DNA of 32,480 bases, taken from positions 1-32,480 of the IMG/VR virus record IMGVR_UViG_3300013126_000132, one strand, 5' to 3'. Below the pieces are notes generated by a model that was given only the letters and a program-made list of their open reading frames with translations, ran no database searches and had not been told where the DNA came from. Source of the stretch: a virus. Below, piece after piece: positions 1 to 8,571 of this stretch (within the stretch, counting starts at the first letter, position 1; the number at the start of each line of letters is the position of its first letter). A program made the position numbers and the translations under genes.

Positions 1-598
1 GACCGTCATCGAAGTTTGTTGCAAACTTTTCGACTTCAATTACTTTACCAACTTGCAACCATGGATAATCGCCAGCATCAGCAGCCGAAAGTCTTCTTGG
101 GCGACCCATAAAGTCTGGGGCGATCAAGTCACCAGCGGCAACATCTGCGTTGACGTTTGTAACCATGGGATACTCTACATAACCATGGGTGATAAAGCCA
201 GCACCTTGCGATGTGCCCTTGTCAAATGGTCTGTAAAGATCGTATTGTGCGCAGCCAACTGGGACCGAACGGGCAGCAACTGCCTGTGTGTCACCAGAAG
301 CTCCAGCGACTGGCGTTGCACCAGCCAATGGATTCCAACCAGAAATAGTGTCGCCCCATGTTACTGAGGATGCGCTACCGTTAGCCGGAACAAAACGCGA
401 ATCATCGCTTACCGTTACAACCGAAAGGATTGTGCCTTTTGGAATAACGATTTCAAAGCGATCATCTTCTGAATCTACGTACCAGGTTGGAAGTGCAACT
501 GATGGAAGAATGTAGGCCGAAGGCGCGATACCCTCTGAGACTACAAAACGACCTGCGCCAGTTTTGGTTCCTACCTTACGAAACTTTGCTAAGCTCAT
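1..598 (-). CDS. Virion head protein, probably major capsid or decoration protein (3' end outside window)
   Basis: An open frame runs from ATG at 598 to the window edge (199 codons, no stop) and begins MSLAKFRKVGTKTGAGRF. A GGAGATAATAAC ribosome site precedes the ATG. It is rich in Gly, Ala, Val and Asp with no membrane segment, and contains stretches such as HGYVEYPMVTNVNADVAAGD. It follows the protease-scaffold gene by about 20 nt, which is the usual place for the major capsid protein or a head decoration protein; that placement, not a recognised motif, is the main support. No in-frame CGG was found. The C-terminal part is missing from the window. Confidence 0.6.
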   Translation of the reverse strand, partial: MSLAKFRKVGTKTGAGRFVVSEGIAPSAYILPSVALPTWYVDSEDDRFEIVIPKGTILSVVTVSDDSRFVPANGSASSVTWGDTISGWNPLAGATPVAGASGDTQAVAARSVPVGCAQYDLYRPFDKGTSQGAGFITHGYVEYPMVTNVNADVAAGDLIAPDFMGRPRRLSAADAGDYPWLQVGKVIEVEKFATNFDDG

Positions 599-619
599 GT
601 TATTATCTCCTTATTATTT

Positions 620-1351
620 TTAGAGTTTCTTACGACCCATTAAAGCATCGACTAGAAGATCTTCCAGCATCGATTCTGCTGTATTCTCTTCTTTGTTTTC
701 ATCCGCTTTGACCTCTTGATCAATCGTCAATACGTTTTGCTCTTCGTTAGATACTACTTCACTATCAACTGTAATGTCAACAAATTCTTTTGTTTTTGTT
801 GGATTAGCAACCGGTAGTTTTGCCATATCTCTTAATGAATCAGCAAGTGACGTGGCTGTTCTCTTCATGTGATCTTCGATGAGAGCATCCCTTTCTTCTG
901 CTGACTCAATACCAAAAGCAATTTTTGTATCGACAACCCTTTCGGCAAGAGTGCGATGAAGTGCTTCTTTGAGTTTTTTGTTTTCTTCTTCAAGAGACTG
1001 AATTTTAATTTGAGTCTCATCGGCTTTTTGCTCAGCGTTTTCTTTATTGTCACTGAGTTCTGCTTTTGGCTCTTCAATCTCCTTTGCTTCTTCGGTATCT
1101 GTTGAAGAAGCCTCTTCTGGTTTTTCAGCGTCTACAGATTCAACAGCCTTTTCGGCTTGTTCTTCTGTCTTTTCTGAATCTTCAGATGAGATCTTTTCGG
1201 CGTCAGTTGTTTCGGTTTTTTCTTCAACGGCTGGAGCTGCTTCCAAAGCTTGTTCGGCCTCCGGAGCTGTTTCAGCCGAAGACACCTTTAAGTCCTGGGC
1301 GAGGCATTCGACGACTTCTAGTACATTTTCGTCTTTAATTTCTGTATTCAT
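620..1351 (-). CDS. Nested scaffold protein, internal start in the protease-scaffold gene
   Basis: Inside the protease-scaffold frame an ATG at 1351 (MNTEIKDENVLEVVECLAQD) is preceded by GAGGAGAGGTCTAAA, a much stronger ribosome site than most in this operon. It would give a 243-aa Glu-rich scaffold without the protease, made in excess over the fusion. This matches the known lambda C/Nu3 and Mu I/Z arrangement. The product contains no CGG, so it can be made even if the upstream shift fails. The ribosome site is seen; the separate product is inferred. Confidence 0.65.
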   Translation of the reverse strand: MNTEIKDENVLEVVECLAQDLKVSSAETAPEAEQALEAAPAVEEKTETTDAEKISSEDSEKTEEQAEKAVESVDAEKPEEASSTDTEEAKEIEEPKAELSDNKENAEQKADETQIKIQSLEEENKKLKEALHRTLAERVVDTKIAFGIESAEERDALIEDHMKRTATSLADSLRDMAKLPVANPTKTKEFVDITVDSEVVSNEEQNVLTIDQEVKADENKEENTAESMLEDLLVDALMGRKKL

Positions 1352-2219
1352 TTTAGACCTCTCCTCATAATTGCTATCTACATTATTCCTAGCAAATAGT
1401 AATGTATTATCTTTCTGCCTATCAGTTTCGCTTTCCTGTAAAGCCAATGCCGTTAAAAATGCGCCTTTAAGGTGTAAATACAGCGGTCTTGATTCCTTTT
1501 TTTTAAGACCATTAAAAATTGATTCATTTTCTTCAATCGAGATTATATCTTCTTTGTCCATATGTAAGATAAAGGCTGATGTCTTAGCTGCCCAATCTTC
1601 GGAATCCGTAGTATCTATTGAGCCATCTATTTTTTTAGAAGATCTTACACCGGATCTTTGATCTGCCGGTTGATTCACAAAAGAATATTCTTTAAAAGAA
1701 ATATCCTGCATATCTATAAAAGCCAGCTTACCCTTATAAACCTTACCCCTTTTATACTTTGGGAACTTCGGTCTGCCATTTTCATCTTCTTGGGCTAAAT
1801 CATCGCCGGATATAGAGCAAACAGCCTTATTCGCCCTTCCTCCAACGGAACCCGTCAAATATCTTTTGTCTAAAATCTTTTGTGCAGAGACTGGATCTGT
1901 AACTGCTATTTGCAATCTTACAAAATTAGCTCCATCCACCTCTTTGTCCATTCTAGCCGCCATAACCCTACCGATAGGTTCACCGTTAATGTCGTGATTT
2001 AAAATAATTGGTTTTGGATAGGGCTCAACCCAGGATTGCAGGGCTTTTTCCAGCTCTTGAGCTGAATAACTATTATAATTTGCCGTTAAGCCGTTCGTGT
2101 ATGGCGGCCACCTCAATAATCAAACCACGCTTATCGTTAAAGGACTCGGAAAAAGTTGTTTGTATTTTTGAGAAATCTGGTAATTCAAGAGTAAAGTTCT
2201 CTGTGAAATCAAAAGCCAT
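620..2219 (-). CDS. Prohead maturation protease fused to scaffold, with one CGG +1 shift
   Basis: ATG at 2219 follows GGGAGATAAAAA. The first frame encodes MAFDFTENFTLELPDFSKIQ to IEVAAIHE, then meets CGG (codon 43) and would stop six codons later. Reading CGGC as one unit continues GLTANYNSYSAQELEKAL and stays open to 620, giving about 532 aa. Residues ~35-190 resemble phage capsid maturation proteases (HEGLTANYN, NHDINGEPIGRV, YLTGSVGGRA, FKEYSFVNQPADQ). After about residue 290 the protein becomes very Glu/Lys/Ala-rich and probably coiled-coil, as expected of a scaffold. The protease would trim scaffold and capsid during head maturation. Without the shift an unlikely TTG start at 2116 would have to be used and the conserved N-terminus would be lost. 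A TATAAATA motif lies about 46 nt upstream. Confidence 0.85.
2090..2093 (-). other. CGG +1 frameshift site in protease-scaffold gene
   Basis: Codons read GCC ATA CAC GAA CGG CTT AAC with a zero-frame stop at the sixth codon after CGG. Treating CGGC as one unit gives AIHE-G-LTANYN and joins the 498-codon downstream frame. Confidence 0.85.
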
Positions 2220-2264
2220 TTTTTATCTCCCAATATAATTATACATCATTTATAGTAAATGAAG

Positions 2265-2272
2265 TATTTATA
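2265..2272 (-). promoter_or_regulatory. T4-late-like TATAAATA promoter for head genes
   Basis: TATAAATA lies on the minus strand about 46 nt before the protease-scaffold ATG, in an AT-rich gap of ~90 nt. It matches the core of the plus-strand promoter array at 26-28 kb and the known T4 late promoter. Confidence 0.45.
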
Positions 2273-2307
2273 AGATTAAACAATATTATATAAATATATC
2301 ATACTTT

Positions 2308-3081
2308 CTACGACATTTCTAAATTATGTAGCTGCCTAGGATCACCGTGCTTAAGAAAGTGTTCCAACATTGGCTTATGCATAATATGAGGTGCGTACAA
2401 GTAGGATGCAGAATACAAATTTAGTCCGGCTTTTGCCGCGTTGGCGCACCACCCAAGATCTTCACCTTGGCTATGTATTTCGTAATTAATTGTTTGATAC
2501 GTTTTTTTTGACATCATTTTGGCCGCCATAATAATGTCAGATTTAAAATATTCACCCAAAGGATACTTTTCTTTTCTATACCCTTGACCGCCAGGTTTAT
2601 CCGACCAATCCATCACACTTGGATACAATGTATCGCTCGGAGTCATAAACATAAGTGGACTGACGGCGTCTGCTCCATCTTGAATGTGAGCAATCAAAAA
2701 ATTAATCGTATTTGGATTGGTGATAAGAACATCCGAGTCAAGACTAAAAAAATACTCCGGATTTATTTCTCTTACTTTTTCAAGTAATTTATTTCTAAAA
2801 AAAACCATATTATGATATTTAGAAATACTCCACGCCCTTGAGTTGTCTTTGTGCTCAAAATGGGGCACTTCGTTTCTCACATCTATTTCAAATATTTCAA
2901 TATTCGGTCTGGCATTTCTGTATCTACTTAGATGAGATATAGTATCTTCATCGTCTGGAGACACCTCAAATACAAAACCAATTTTAGATAAATCAATTTC
3001 TTGATTTTCAATGCACGAAATCCAATATGGAAATATCCAATCTCTTTTATAGATCGGACAACCAATTAGTAATTTAACCAT
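2308..3081 (-). CDS. Glycosyltransferase-like protein (GT-A fold)
   Basis: 257 aa. The N-terminus MVKLLIGCPIYKRDWIFPYW suits a GT-A nucleotide-sugar fold, and SLDSDVLI (DSD at residues ~115-117) is the DxD-type metal/nucleotide-sugar motif. A later HSQGEDLGWCANAAKAG segment resembles the acceptor-side E-D motif of family-2-like enzymes. It would transfer a sugar to an unknown acceptor. It sits between the small gene at 3093 and the protease-scaffold gene, so virion protein or host surface modification is possible; DNA modification cannot be excluded. It starts 11 nt after the preceding stop with only a weak ribosome site. No in-frame CGG. Confidence 0.7.
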   Translation of the reverse strand: MVKLLIGCPIYKRDWIFPYWISCIENQEIDLSKIGFVFEVSPDDEDTISHLSRYRNARPNIEIFEIDVRNEVPHFEHKDNSRAWSISKYHNMVFFRNKLLEKVREINPEYFFSLDSDVLITNPNTINFLIAHIQDGADAVSPLMFMTPSDTLYPSVMDWSDKPGGQGYRKEKYPLGEYFKSDIIMAAKMMSKKTYQTINYEIHSQGEDLGWCANAAKAGLNLYSASYLYAPHIMHKPMLEHFLKHGDPRQLHNLEMS

Positions 3082-3092
3082 TCTGGTATTAT

Positions 3093-3356
3093 CTATTCAG
3101 ATACTGCTGCTACCGGTTGATCTTCTTTAACGTCTTTTTGCTTCTTCTTTGAAACCGGCTTTTCTTGCACCGCTTGATCTTGGAGCGGTTGCTGTGTCGG
3201 TTGTTCATTTTGCTCTTCTGGCGGAGTAATAATTTCAACAATCGTATCAATGATGTCGACAAGCGATTCAAGCGCTAAACGAGTTTGCCCGTTGCGAACC
3301 GCCGTTCTAAATTTTTCTAGGATATCCTGCTCTTCTACACTGCTAACATTAGACAT
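3093..3356 (-). CDS. Small acidic protein of unknown function downstream of portal
   Basis: 87 aa from ATG at 3356 (MSNVSSVEEQDILEKFRTAV). I prefer this start to ATG 3365 because GGATG lies 6 nt upstream. It overlaps the portal 3' end by 8 nt, so it is probably translationally coupled. The N-terminal half looks helical; the C-terminal half is low-complexity Gln/Pro/Lys with acidic stretches. A head-assembly accessory role is only a guess from position. Confidence 0.65.
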   Translation of the reverse strand: MSNVSSVEEQDILEKFRTAVRNGQTRLALESLVDIIDTIVEIITPPEEQNEQPTQQPLQDQAVQEKPVSKKKQKDVKEDQPVAAVSE

Positions 3357-4983
3357 TTTTATCATCCTTTTCGATATCTGTTCCTAAGACATTATACTCG
3401 TTTTCAAGAAGACTTTCAATTACTGTCAAAAATTTATTATCGTTTCTTTTTATATTTGGCGAAGAAGAGCGACCATTTTGATTTTGTGGCCTAGATTTAT
3501 TGCCAACACCCTTTCTGGAATTTGGCAGGTTTCTTTGTCCGGCTTCTGCCGGTTTTTGACCATCGGAATTTTTTGGATCTGGAGCGTTCTGCGCAGAAAT
3601 TTCAGCCTGAGCGCCAGCAATATTTATTTGCGTTCTGGCCTGAAGCCCGCTATACAATTCTTCTGCGTCAACATCAACACTCATCCCCAAAGCCAATCTG
3701 ACCTCGCCTAGCGTTATCGTGTTATTGACAAATTTTTGAATAATATGATTTTCTTTTTTGACCTGAGTGTCTACATCTATTTCCTTAAACTTAAAGAAAC
3801 ATCTATCCGATTCTCCAACAATAGTTGGGTTTGTGGTCGGGTCATATCCGCCCTCAAATAAGAGCTCATTAAAGATATTCAATCTTACCATTTCCGCAAA
3901 AAGTTTTTGCATTTGCTTTACCTTATCGTAAAGGGCCGTATCTAATCTATCGGTTACGGATCTATTGCCGCCATTCATGGTCATCCCCAGGTGATGAGGT
4001 GCCACACCCAAACCGACGGCCACTCTTTCCTTGAAATGATCTAAATATTTTGAAGCGTCTAGTGCGGTATTTTCTGAGCCAATTATTTCTATGTCGTGTC
4101 TAAACGGTAAAATTAATCCGCCTTCTGCCCTAAGATTTTCAATTTCAAGAGCGGCTTGATCTATTTCCTGTGGTTCAGCTGGCTGCTCTGCGGTGCCAAT
4201 CTTGTACTTGTAAAGCGGGAAGAGTTCTCTGTGCACAAGGTTTTGTATATCTTCTTCAATCTGCCTAAGGGCGATAACGTCGTCTAGCACATTGCTAATA
4301 TAGGGGGTGCCGAATGCCCTTCCGGGTTTTCTATCCAGATGAAGATGTATCACCCTCTCTGCAGACCAAACTGGATCTCTTTCTGTCGGGGCATATGTCA
4401 GAGGATCAGTCGCTTGCTGATAAGCTTTTGGTCTATTGTATTTGTCTCTAAGAATTCTAACTTGTTCAGTCGGGATAAGATAATATCCGGCTATTGGATA
4501 CTCTGAATTTATGGGGTTAAGCTTACTGGGAAAATAAGAAGCTACGTCACCCCTACCCTTAACAATGAAAACATTTCCAAACTTAAATAATTGATCAGAA
4601 ACTTCAATTAAAAAATCTAAAAATGGTCTCTTCATGGCCATTTCCATGTAATCTATTCTCTGCAGTAGATAAGAAACAGCCTCTTGATTTTCCGAAATTA
4701 TTTCCCAACCCTCTTTCCAAAAGAGCTCTTTGTGCTTTGATATAGCTTGCTTTACGTAAGAATCCGTATCAACAGCTTGAAGAATTCTATCGAAGTCATA
4801 GGATGGCGGTTCAAAAGAAGCTCTTTTACTGAAAAAGTAAGAAGTACCCTGGAACCCAAGAGCCAAAGCGGCTACTCTCATCGTTTTTGAAAGCGACCTC
4901 ATATCGTCTGAGGTTAAAGTCTTTTCTTTTATTTCTAGTTGCTCACCTACACCAGAAAAAGGTATATAATCTCTAAGTGCCAT
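3349..4983 (-). CDS. Portal protein
   Basis: 544 aa, ATG 4983 with AAGGACGTACA upstream. The length and the segment GVAPHHLGMTMNGGNRSVTD followed by helical LYDKVKQMQKLFAEMVRLN are typical of phage portal proteins of the HK97/SPP1-like class. A long acidic and aromatic N-terminal region and a disordered Gln/Pro/Asn C-terminal tail flank the core. The product forms the dodecameric ring at the head vertex through which DNA passes. It lies in the same operon as terminase and protease-scaffold. About two dozen CGG triplets occur in the other registers but none in frame. Confidence 0.8.
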   Translation of the reverse strand: MALRDYIPFSGVGEQLEIKEKTLTSDDMRSLSKTMRVAALALGFQGTSYFFSKRASFEPPSYDFDRILQAVDTDSYVKQAISKHKELFWKEGWEIISENQEAVSYLLQRIDYMEMAMKRPFLDFLIEVSDQLFKFGNVFIVKGRGDVASYFPSKLNPINSEYPIAGYYLIPTEQVRILRDKYNRPKAYQQATDPLTYAPTERDPVWSAERVIHLHLDRKPGRAFGTPYISNVLDDVIALRQIEEDIQNLVHRELFPLYKYKIGTAEQPAEPQEIDQAALEIENLRAEGGLILPFRHDIEIIGSENTALDASKYLDHFKERVAVGLGVAPHHLGMTMNGGNRSVTDRLDTALYDKVKQMQKLFAEMVRLNIFNELLFEGGYDPTTNPTIVGESDRCFFKFKEIDVDTQVKKENHIIQKFVNNTITLGEVRLALGMSVDVDAEELYSGLQARTQINIAGAQAEISAQNAPDPKNSDGQKPAEAGQRNLPNSRKGVGNKSRPQNQNGRSSSPNIKRNDNKFLTVIESLLENEYNVLGTDIEKDDKNV

Positions 4984-5043
4984 TGTACGTCCTTATTGCA
5001 GCTGTAGCAGTAATAGTAAGGGGTTTACCGTTAAGGCTGTAAT

Positions 5044-5235
5044 TTATATACTTTCTGTAATTCCTGCGGCCTCAAAAGTCTTTTTAATAACGAGGTTTTT
5101 TACAGCCTCTAGCCAAAAAATAGTTTCCGCCTCCGAAAAATCACTTTTATAAGCGAGGTTTTTTTCTGATATTTTAATTTCAACAACAAACTCAGTTTTT
5201 TGATTTGTCGTTTTTTGTTCCAGTGCTTCACTCAT
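5044..5235 (-). CDS. Hypothetical small protein
   Basis: 63 aa, MSEALEQKTTNQKTEFVVEI. The ATG follows AAAGGACAATAAA at the 3' end of the neighbouring gene, so the pair is coupled. The predicted structure is short strand then helix; no family recognised. Confidence 0.55.
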   Translation of the reverse strand: MSEALEQKTTNQKTEFVVEIKISEKNLAYKSDFSEAETIFWLEAVKNLVIKKTFEAAGITESI

Positions 5236-5236
5236 T

Positions 5237-5506
5237 TTATTGTCCTTTCATATTATTGAGAATATTGGTTAACTGTTTGATTGTAGCATCTTTAATAATC
5301 AACTCAGTAGTTAACTGAGCTAATTTTTCCTGGAAACAAGCCAAAACCAAGTTCATATCTAAATTATTATTTTGCTCAGGACTTACTTGCCTGACGCTAT
5401 TTTCTATATCATTTTGCAAATGATTCTCCTTATTGTTTTGCGGAACCGCAAAATCATCGTCAATTTTTTCGGTTTGCCAATTAGGTTTTTTATTTATCTT
5501 AGACAT
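5237..5506 (-). CDS. Hypothetical protein with C-terminal coiled coil, possibly leaderless mRNA
   Basis: I choose ATG 5506 (MSKINKKPNWQTEKIDDDFA, 89 aa) over ATG 5536 because a perfect extended -10 TGGTATAAT ends six nt before it, so transcription would start at or next to this ATG. The N-terminus is Asn/Lys-rich; the C-terminal ~35 residues (heptad-like LAQLTTELIIKDATIKQL) look like a coiled coil. Function unknown; it lies between tail-fibre and portal genes. Confidence 0.5.
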   Translation of the reverse strand: MSKINKKPNWQTEKIDDDFAVPQNNKENHLQNDIENSVRQVSPEQNNNLDMNLVLACFQEKLAQLTTELIIKDATIKQLTNILNNMKGQ

Positions 5507-5512
5507 CTTCCA

Positions 5513-5521
5513 ATTATACCA
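5513..5521 (-). promoter_or_regulatory. Extended -10 promoter TGGTATAAT
   Basis: TGGTATAAT on the minus strand, six nt before ATG 5506. The spacing predicts a leaderless transcript. No convincing -35 element seen. Confidence 0.4.
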
Positions 5522-5548
5522 CTTTTTCTTACCCATGAGTCAAGTTTA

Positions 5549-7568
5549 TCATGAATTTTCTAAATCTGCTACTCTTTTACGAAGATCTTGAATGTTTGCG
5601 ACAGCTAAAGCAAGTATATCAAGATGCTTGTACATTTCAACTTCACCATTGCCATCTTCCTCATAATTATACATCGAGAGCAGACCATTACTTGCCTCTT
5701 CAACCTCTTCTGCAATGAATCCAATATGGACTGCAGATTCTCTTCTCAATTTTTGCTCTTCAGTTTCTTCATTATTTTGATCTTTACGATTTATAAAAGC
5801 TTTCCAAGTAAATGTTCTTGGTCTAAGTCCATCAATTAATCCGATATCACTGAAATCTTGGATATTTTCTTTTAGTTCTCGCTTGGATGAGGAGCGATAA
5901 ACTTGTCCACCGCTTACAAATAGTGTATTTCCAGAACCAGTATCTGTAGTTAATCCAACTATATATCTATTAAAAGTAAATTGATTTAAATTTGGATACA
6001 AAGATTGTCCAGCTATCCACATTGAACCGCTGGCGTTGGTATCAACCCAAAGTCCTTGTGAGCCTCCTGCAAATACATAACATTGTGTAGTATAGCCACC
6101 AGAACTAGTCCCCAACAGTATTTGCCCACCGTCTACTGGTAACAAAATACGGCCGCCAACTTGTAGCGATGAACCGCTAATTGTCACACCAGTAATGTTC
6201 ACGCCACTGATATTGCTCGCATCTATAGTCCCGCCAGAAATGAAATCTGCACTTAGTGTTCCGGTTGAAATCTGACTAGCGCTCAGCGTTCCGGCTGTAA
6301 TTCTATTAGCGTTGAGTGTTCCTGTTGCAATTTTTCCACCGCTAATACTAGTTACGCTATCGCCTATTCTGGCTTCTAAAGACCCTGGTTGAATAGCAGT
6401 ACTCGCAACATTGTTGGCGTTGTTTGCGGTTGTATTTGCTATATTTGCCGTACTCTGAGCTGTATTTGCCGTACTCTGAGCGGTTTGAATCGAGGTCAAG
6501 GTTGAACCGCTAGTAATGACAATATCACCCGTAATACTTAGAGTGCTTCCATTCCATGTTAACTTATCTCCAAGTGAAAACTGCGATGTATCATCAACAT
6601 AAAATGGTGTATTGGTATTACCATATACGCCAACTCCAAGATAAATTTTAGAATTACTTGACATTACTGTTGGACCAGTAAGTGTTAGATTTTTAGTTGT
6701 TATTGTATTAGCCGTTACATCGCCTTCTTTTAGAACCTTAAAGGGAGCATTAACTAAAGTTCCAGAACCAAGCCACAAGTTACCATCACTATCAACGTGA
6801 AAAGATCCCGAGTCAAAACCTCCGATATCAATACTTCCCGCTACAGTTGCGTCGTAAAAATACGCTCTACCACTACCATTAATTAACCAACCGGTTGTTG
6901 CATTTGCGTAGCTGCCACCACCAACGTCGACTCCGTCAAATGTTGAAGACTTGATAATAGAGGTTGCACCCGCCATCGTAATCGTGTGGGCGCCTATTGT
7001 CCCTGCCGTTATCTTGCTGGCGGTTAGATCTTTGATGTGGGCTGAATCAATCAGTGTGGTCGCAGTAGAGGCGGTTAATGCCGTCCAGGAAGAAAGATTA
7101 CCGCTTGTATCTACGCTTCTAACCCTGCCAAAATATAATTTTTCCGTAGTTTGCTCAGTTGCCGCTCCGGTATTAGCATTTACCGTAATTTGACTTGTTG
7201 TATTTTGCGAAACATCTAGCGAAATAACATTTGATGCAGAAAATCCGGGATATCAGGGGTTGTGCGTTGGGCAGGAGCGAATACTGCGAACCCGATTGGC
7301 CGATACTTTCGGGCAGATAAATTTCATACAAATACCCACGAAGATCTGAATCATTGGAAGGGTTAAAGCTAAGCATAATTGACTTGTAGTTTCCAACTAT
7401 GACGAAATTACCCAACTCCTGAGGTTGAGTCGCGTCATTGGGTACGACAAATCTCACCGCGGATGTCGGATCTAACACGGTGTTTACATCCGCGTCTTTT
7501 GGTTTAACCGTAAGCAGATACTGTTTACCTGGTTTTAGGTTTTGTATGGTTTTTTTGATTTTAGCCAT
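5549..7568 (-). CDS. Tail fibre with FN3-like N-terminus and S74 chaperone C-terminus, one CGG shift
   Basis: About 672 aa after one +1 step. Residues 1-107 (LKPGKQYLLTVKPKDADV, fibronectin-III-like) end at CGG codon 108. Reading CGGA as one unit continues GFSASNVISLDVSQNTTSQ, then LYFGRVRSVDTSGNLSSW (second FN3-like), and the repeat LTASKITAGTIGAHTITM typical of phage tail-tip/fibre proteins. A central region of TAGTLSASQISTGTL-type repeats precedes the C-terminal S74 intramolecular chaperone (SSKRELKENI, VHIGFIAEEVEEA), which trims itself after fibre trimerisation. Without the shift the gene would split, and the chaperone half would have to start at ATG 6976 in the middle of the TAGTIGAHTITM repeat. 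The start overlaps the previous stop as TAATG. Confidence 0.85.
7244..7247 (-). other. CGG +1 frameshift site in tail fibre gene
   Basis: Codons read CTG ATA TCC CGG ATT. CGGA read as one unit gives S-G-FSASNV. In the +1 frame a TGA lies only three codons upstream, so the switch point is tightly bounded. Confidence 0.85.
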
Positions 7569-8569
7569 TATCTAATTCCGCCCAACGAGGTAAACACCAG
7601 GGTATCGCTGAGCTGCTGTTCCCCCAATGTTATGCGCATATTCTTCAAAAAAGAAATGTTTATTATATGGACCGATTTTCCCGTAGAAAGAATATTTTTA
7701 TCCTCCAAAACTTCAATTTCAAGGTTGTAATCTCCGTATTCCAAGTTTGTCTTATTATATATTACACTTTTTTCCTCTTTAAGCGCAAAACAATCTATTT
7801 CCGTCCAATCGACAATCACCTTTTCGATGTCAGTTGCTTTTTCTTGTTTTGAAATAATTCTAATTTTTATTTTTCCATTTGACGGACCAGTCATTGCGCT
7901 AATCCTTAGATTGGGCCCGCTAAAAGCGGCGAAGGCTTTTGCGCCAGATTTTTGCGATACGGATTCTTTCCAATCAATTCCATCGTTGAAGAAAGCCAAA
8001 GTGTAATAACCTTTTGACGTTTCTTCCGAAACCGTTTGGTATAAATTGATGTCCGTTGGCGTGGCGTCGTAAAGTTGTGGTGAATTTTGCAGATTGTCGT
8101 AGAGTTTTGCGGTTACTTCCGGCACCGCTATATACGCATATTTTGTTTTGTTGTTTTCAACATACGGCGTCGCATGAATATATTTGATATAGTCCTGGCC
8201 GTAATACAGGCAATATTTGCCGCTCATGGAGTAATCCTGCCTATGATTTTGAGCGGCTTGAAAATAAAGAATATTATTTACAATTCTTGTTTTTACCGGA
8301 GAGGGAGTAGAGTCCAAAGATGATGGATCCAAACCGTCATATTCGTATACGACCAAATACGAATGGTTTTGATCCCCCCTCAAAGAAGATTGATCGTATA
8401 TCTTATTTATTTCATTGTTTCCAATGTCAACAAACAACCAATCATTTTTGTAGATGTATTCTATTGGCGCCAAAAGAGACAGCTCTCTTTTGAGGGGAGC
8501 TTGTAGATATCCAAAATTCGACGGAGAATTAAGATTGTTATCGCTAGATAAATATTTAAACCATGTCAT
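7568..8569 (-). CDS. Probable tail or baseplate structural protein
   Basis: 333 aa, MTWFKYLSSDNNLNSPSNFG, beta-rich with many Tyr, Asn and Asp and no membrane segment. It overlaps the fibre start by one nt and begins three nt after the previous stop, so it sits in a tight tail-gene cassette. No family recognised. No in-frame CGG. Confidence 0.6.
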   Translation of the reverse strand: MTWFKYLSSDNNLNSPSNFGYLQAPLKRELSLLAPIEYIYKNDWLFVDIGNNEINKIYDQSSLRGDQNHSYLVVYEYDGLDPSSLDSTPSPVKTRIVNNILYFQAAQNHRQDYSMSGKYCLYYGQDYIKYIHATPYVENNKTKYAYIAVPEVTAKLYDNLQNSPQLYDATPTDINLYQTVSEETSKGYYTLAFFNDGIDWKESVSQKSGAKAFAAFSGPNLRISAMTGPSNGKIKIRIISKQEKATDIEKVIVDWTEIDCFALKEEKSVIYNKTNLEYGDYNLEIEVLEDKNILSTGKSVHIINISFLKNMRITLGEQQLSDTLVFTSLGGIR

Positions 8570-8571
8570 AG

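Noticed and set aside
1047-1370. Plus-strand Ser/Ala-rich ORFs opposite the scaffold
   Set aside because: They are the complement of Glu/Ala-rich codons of the scaffold, with no ribosome site.
2287-2297. Plus-strand TATATAAATAT as a twelfth array promoter
   Set aside because: It lies in an AT-rich gap facing the 3' end of leftward genes with no rightward gene after it; probably chance.
5549-7568. Two separate genes (7173-7568 and 5549-6976) instead of one tail fibre
   Set aside because: The ~270 nt between the ATG at 6976 and the CGG encode FN3-like and TAGTIGAHTITM sequence continuous with both sides once the shift is applied, and the chaperone half would lack an N-terminus.
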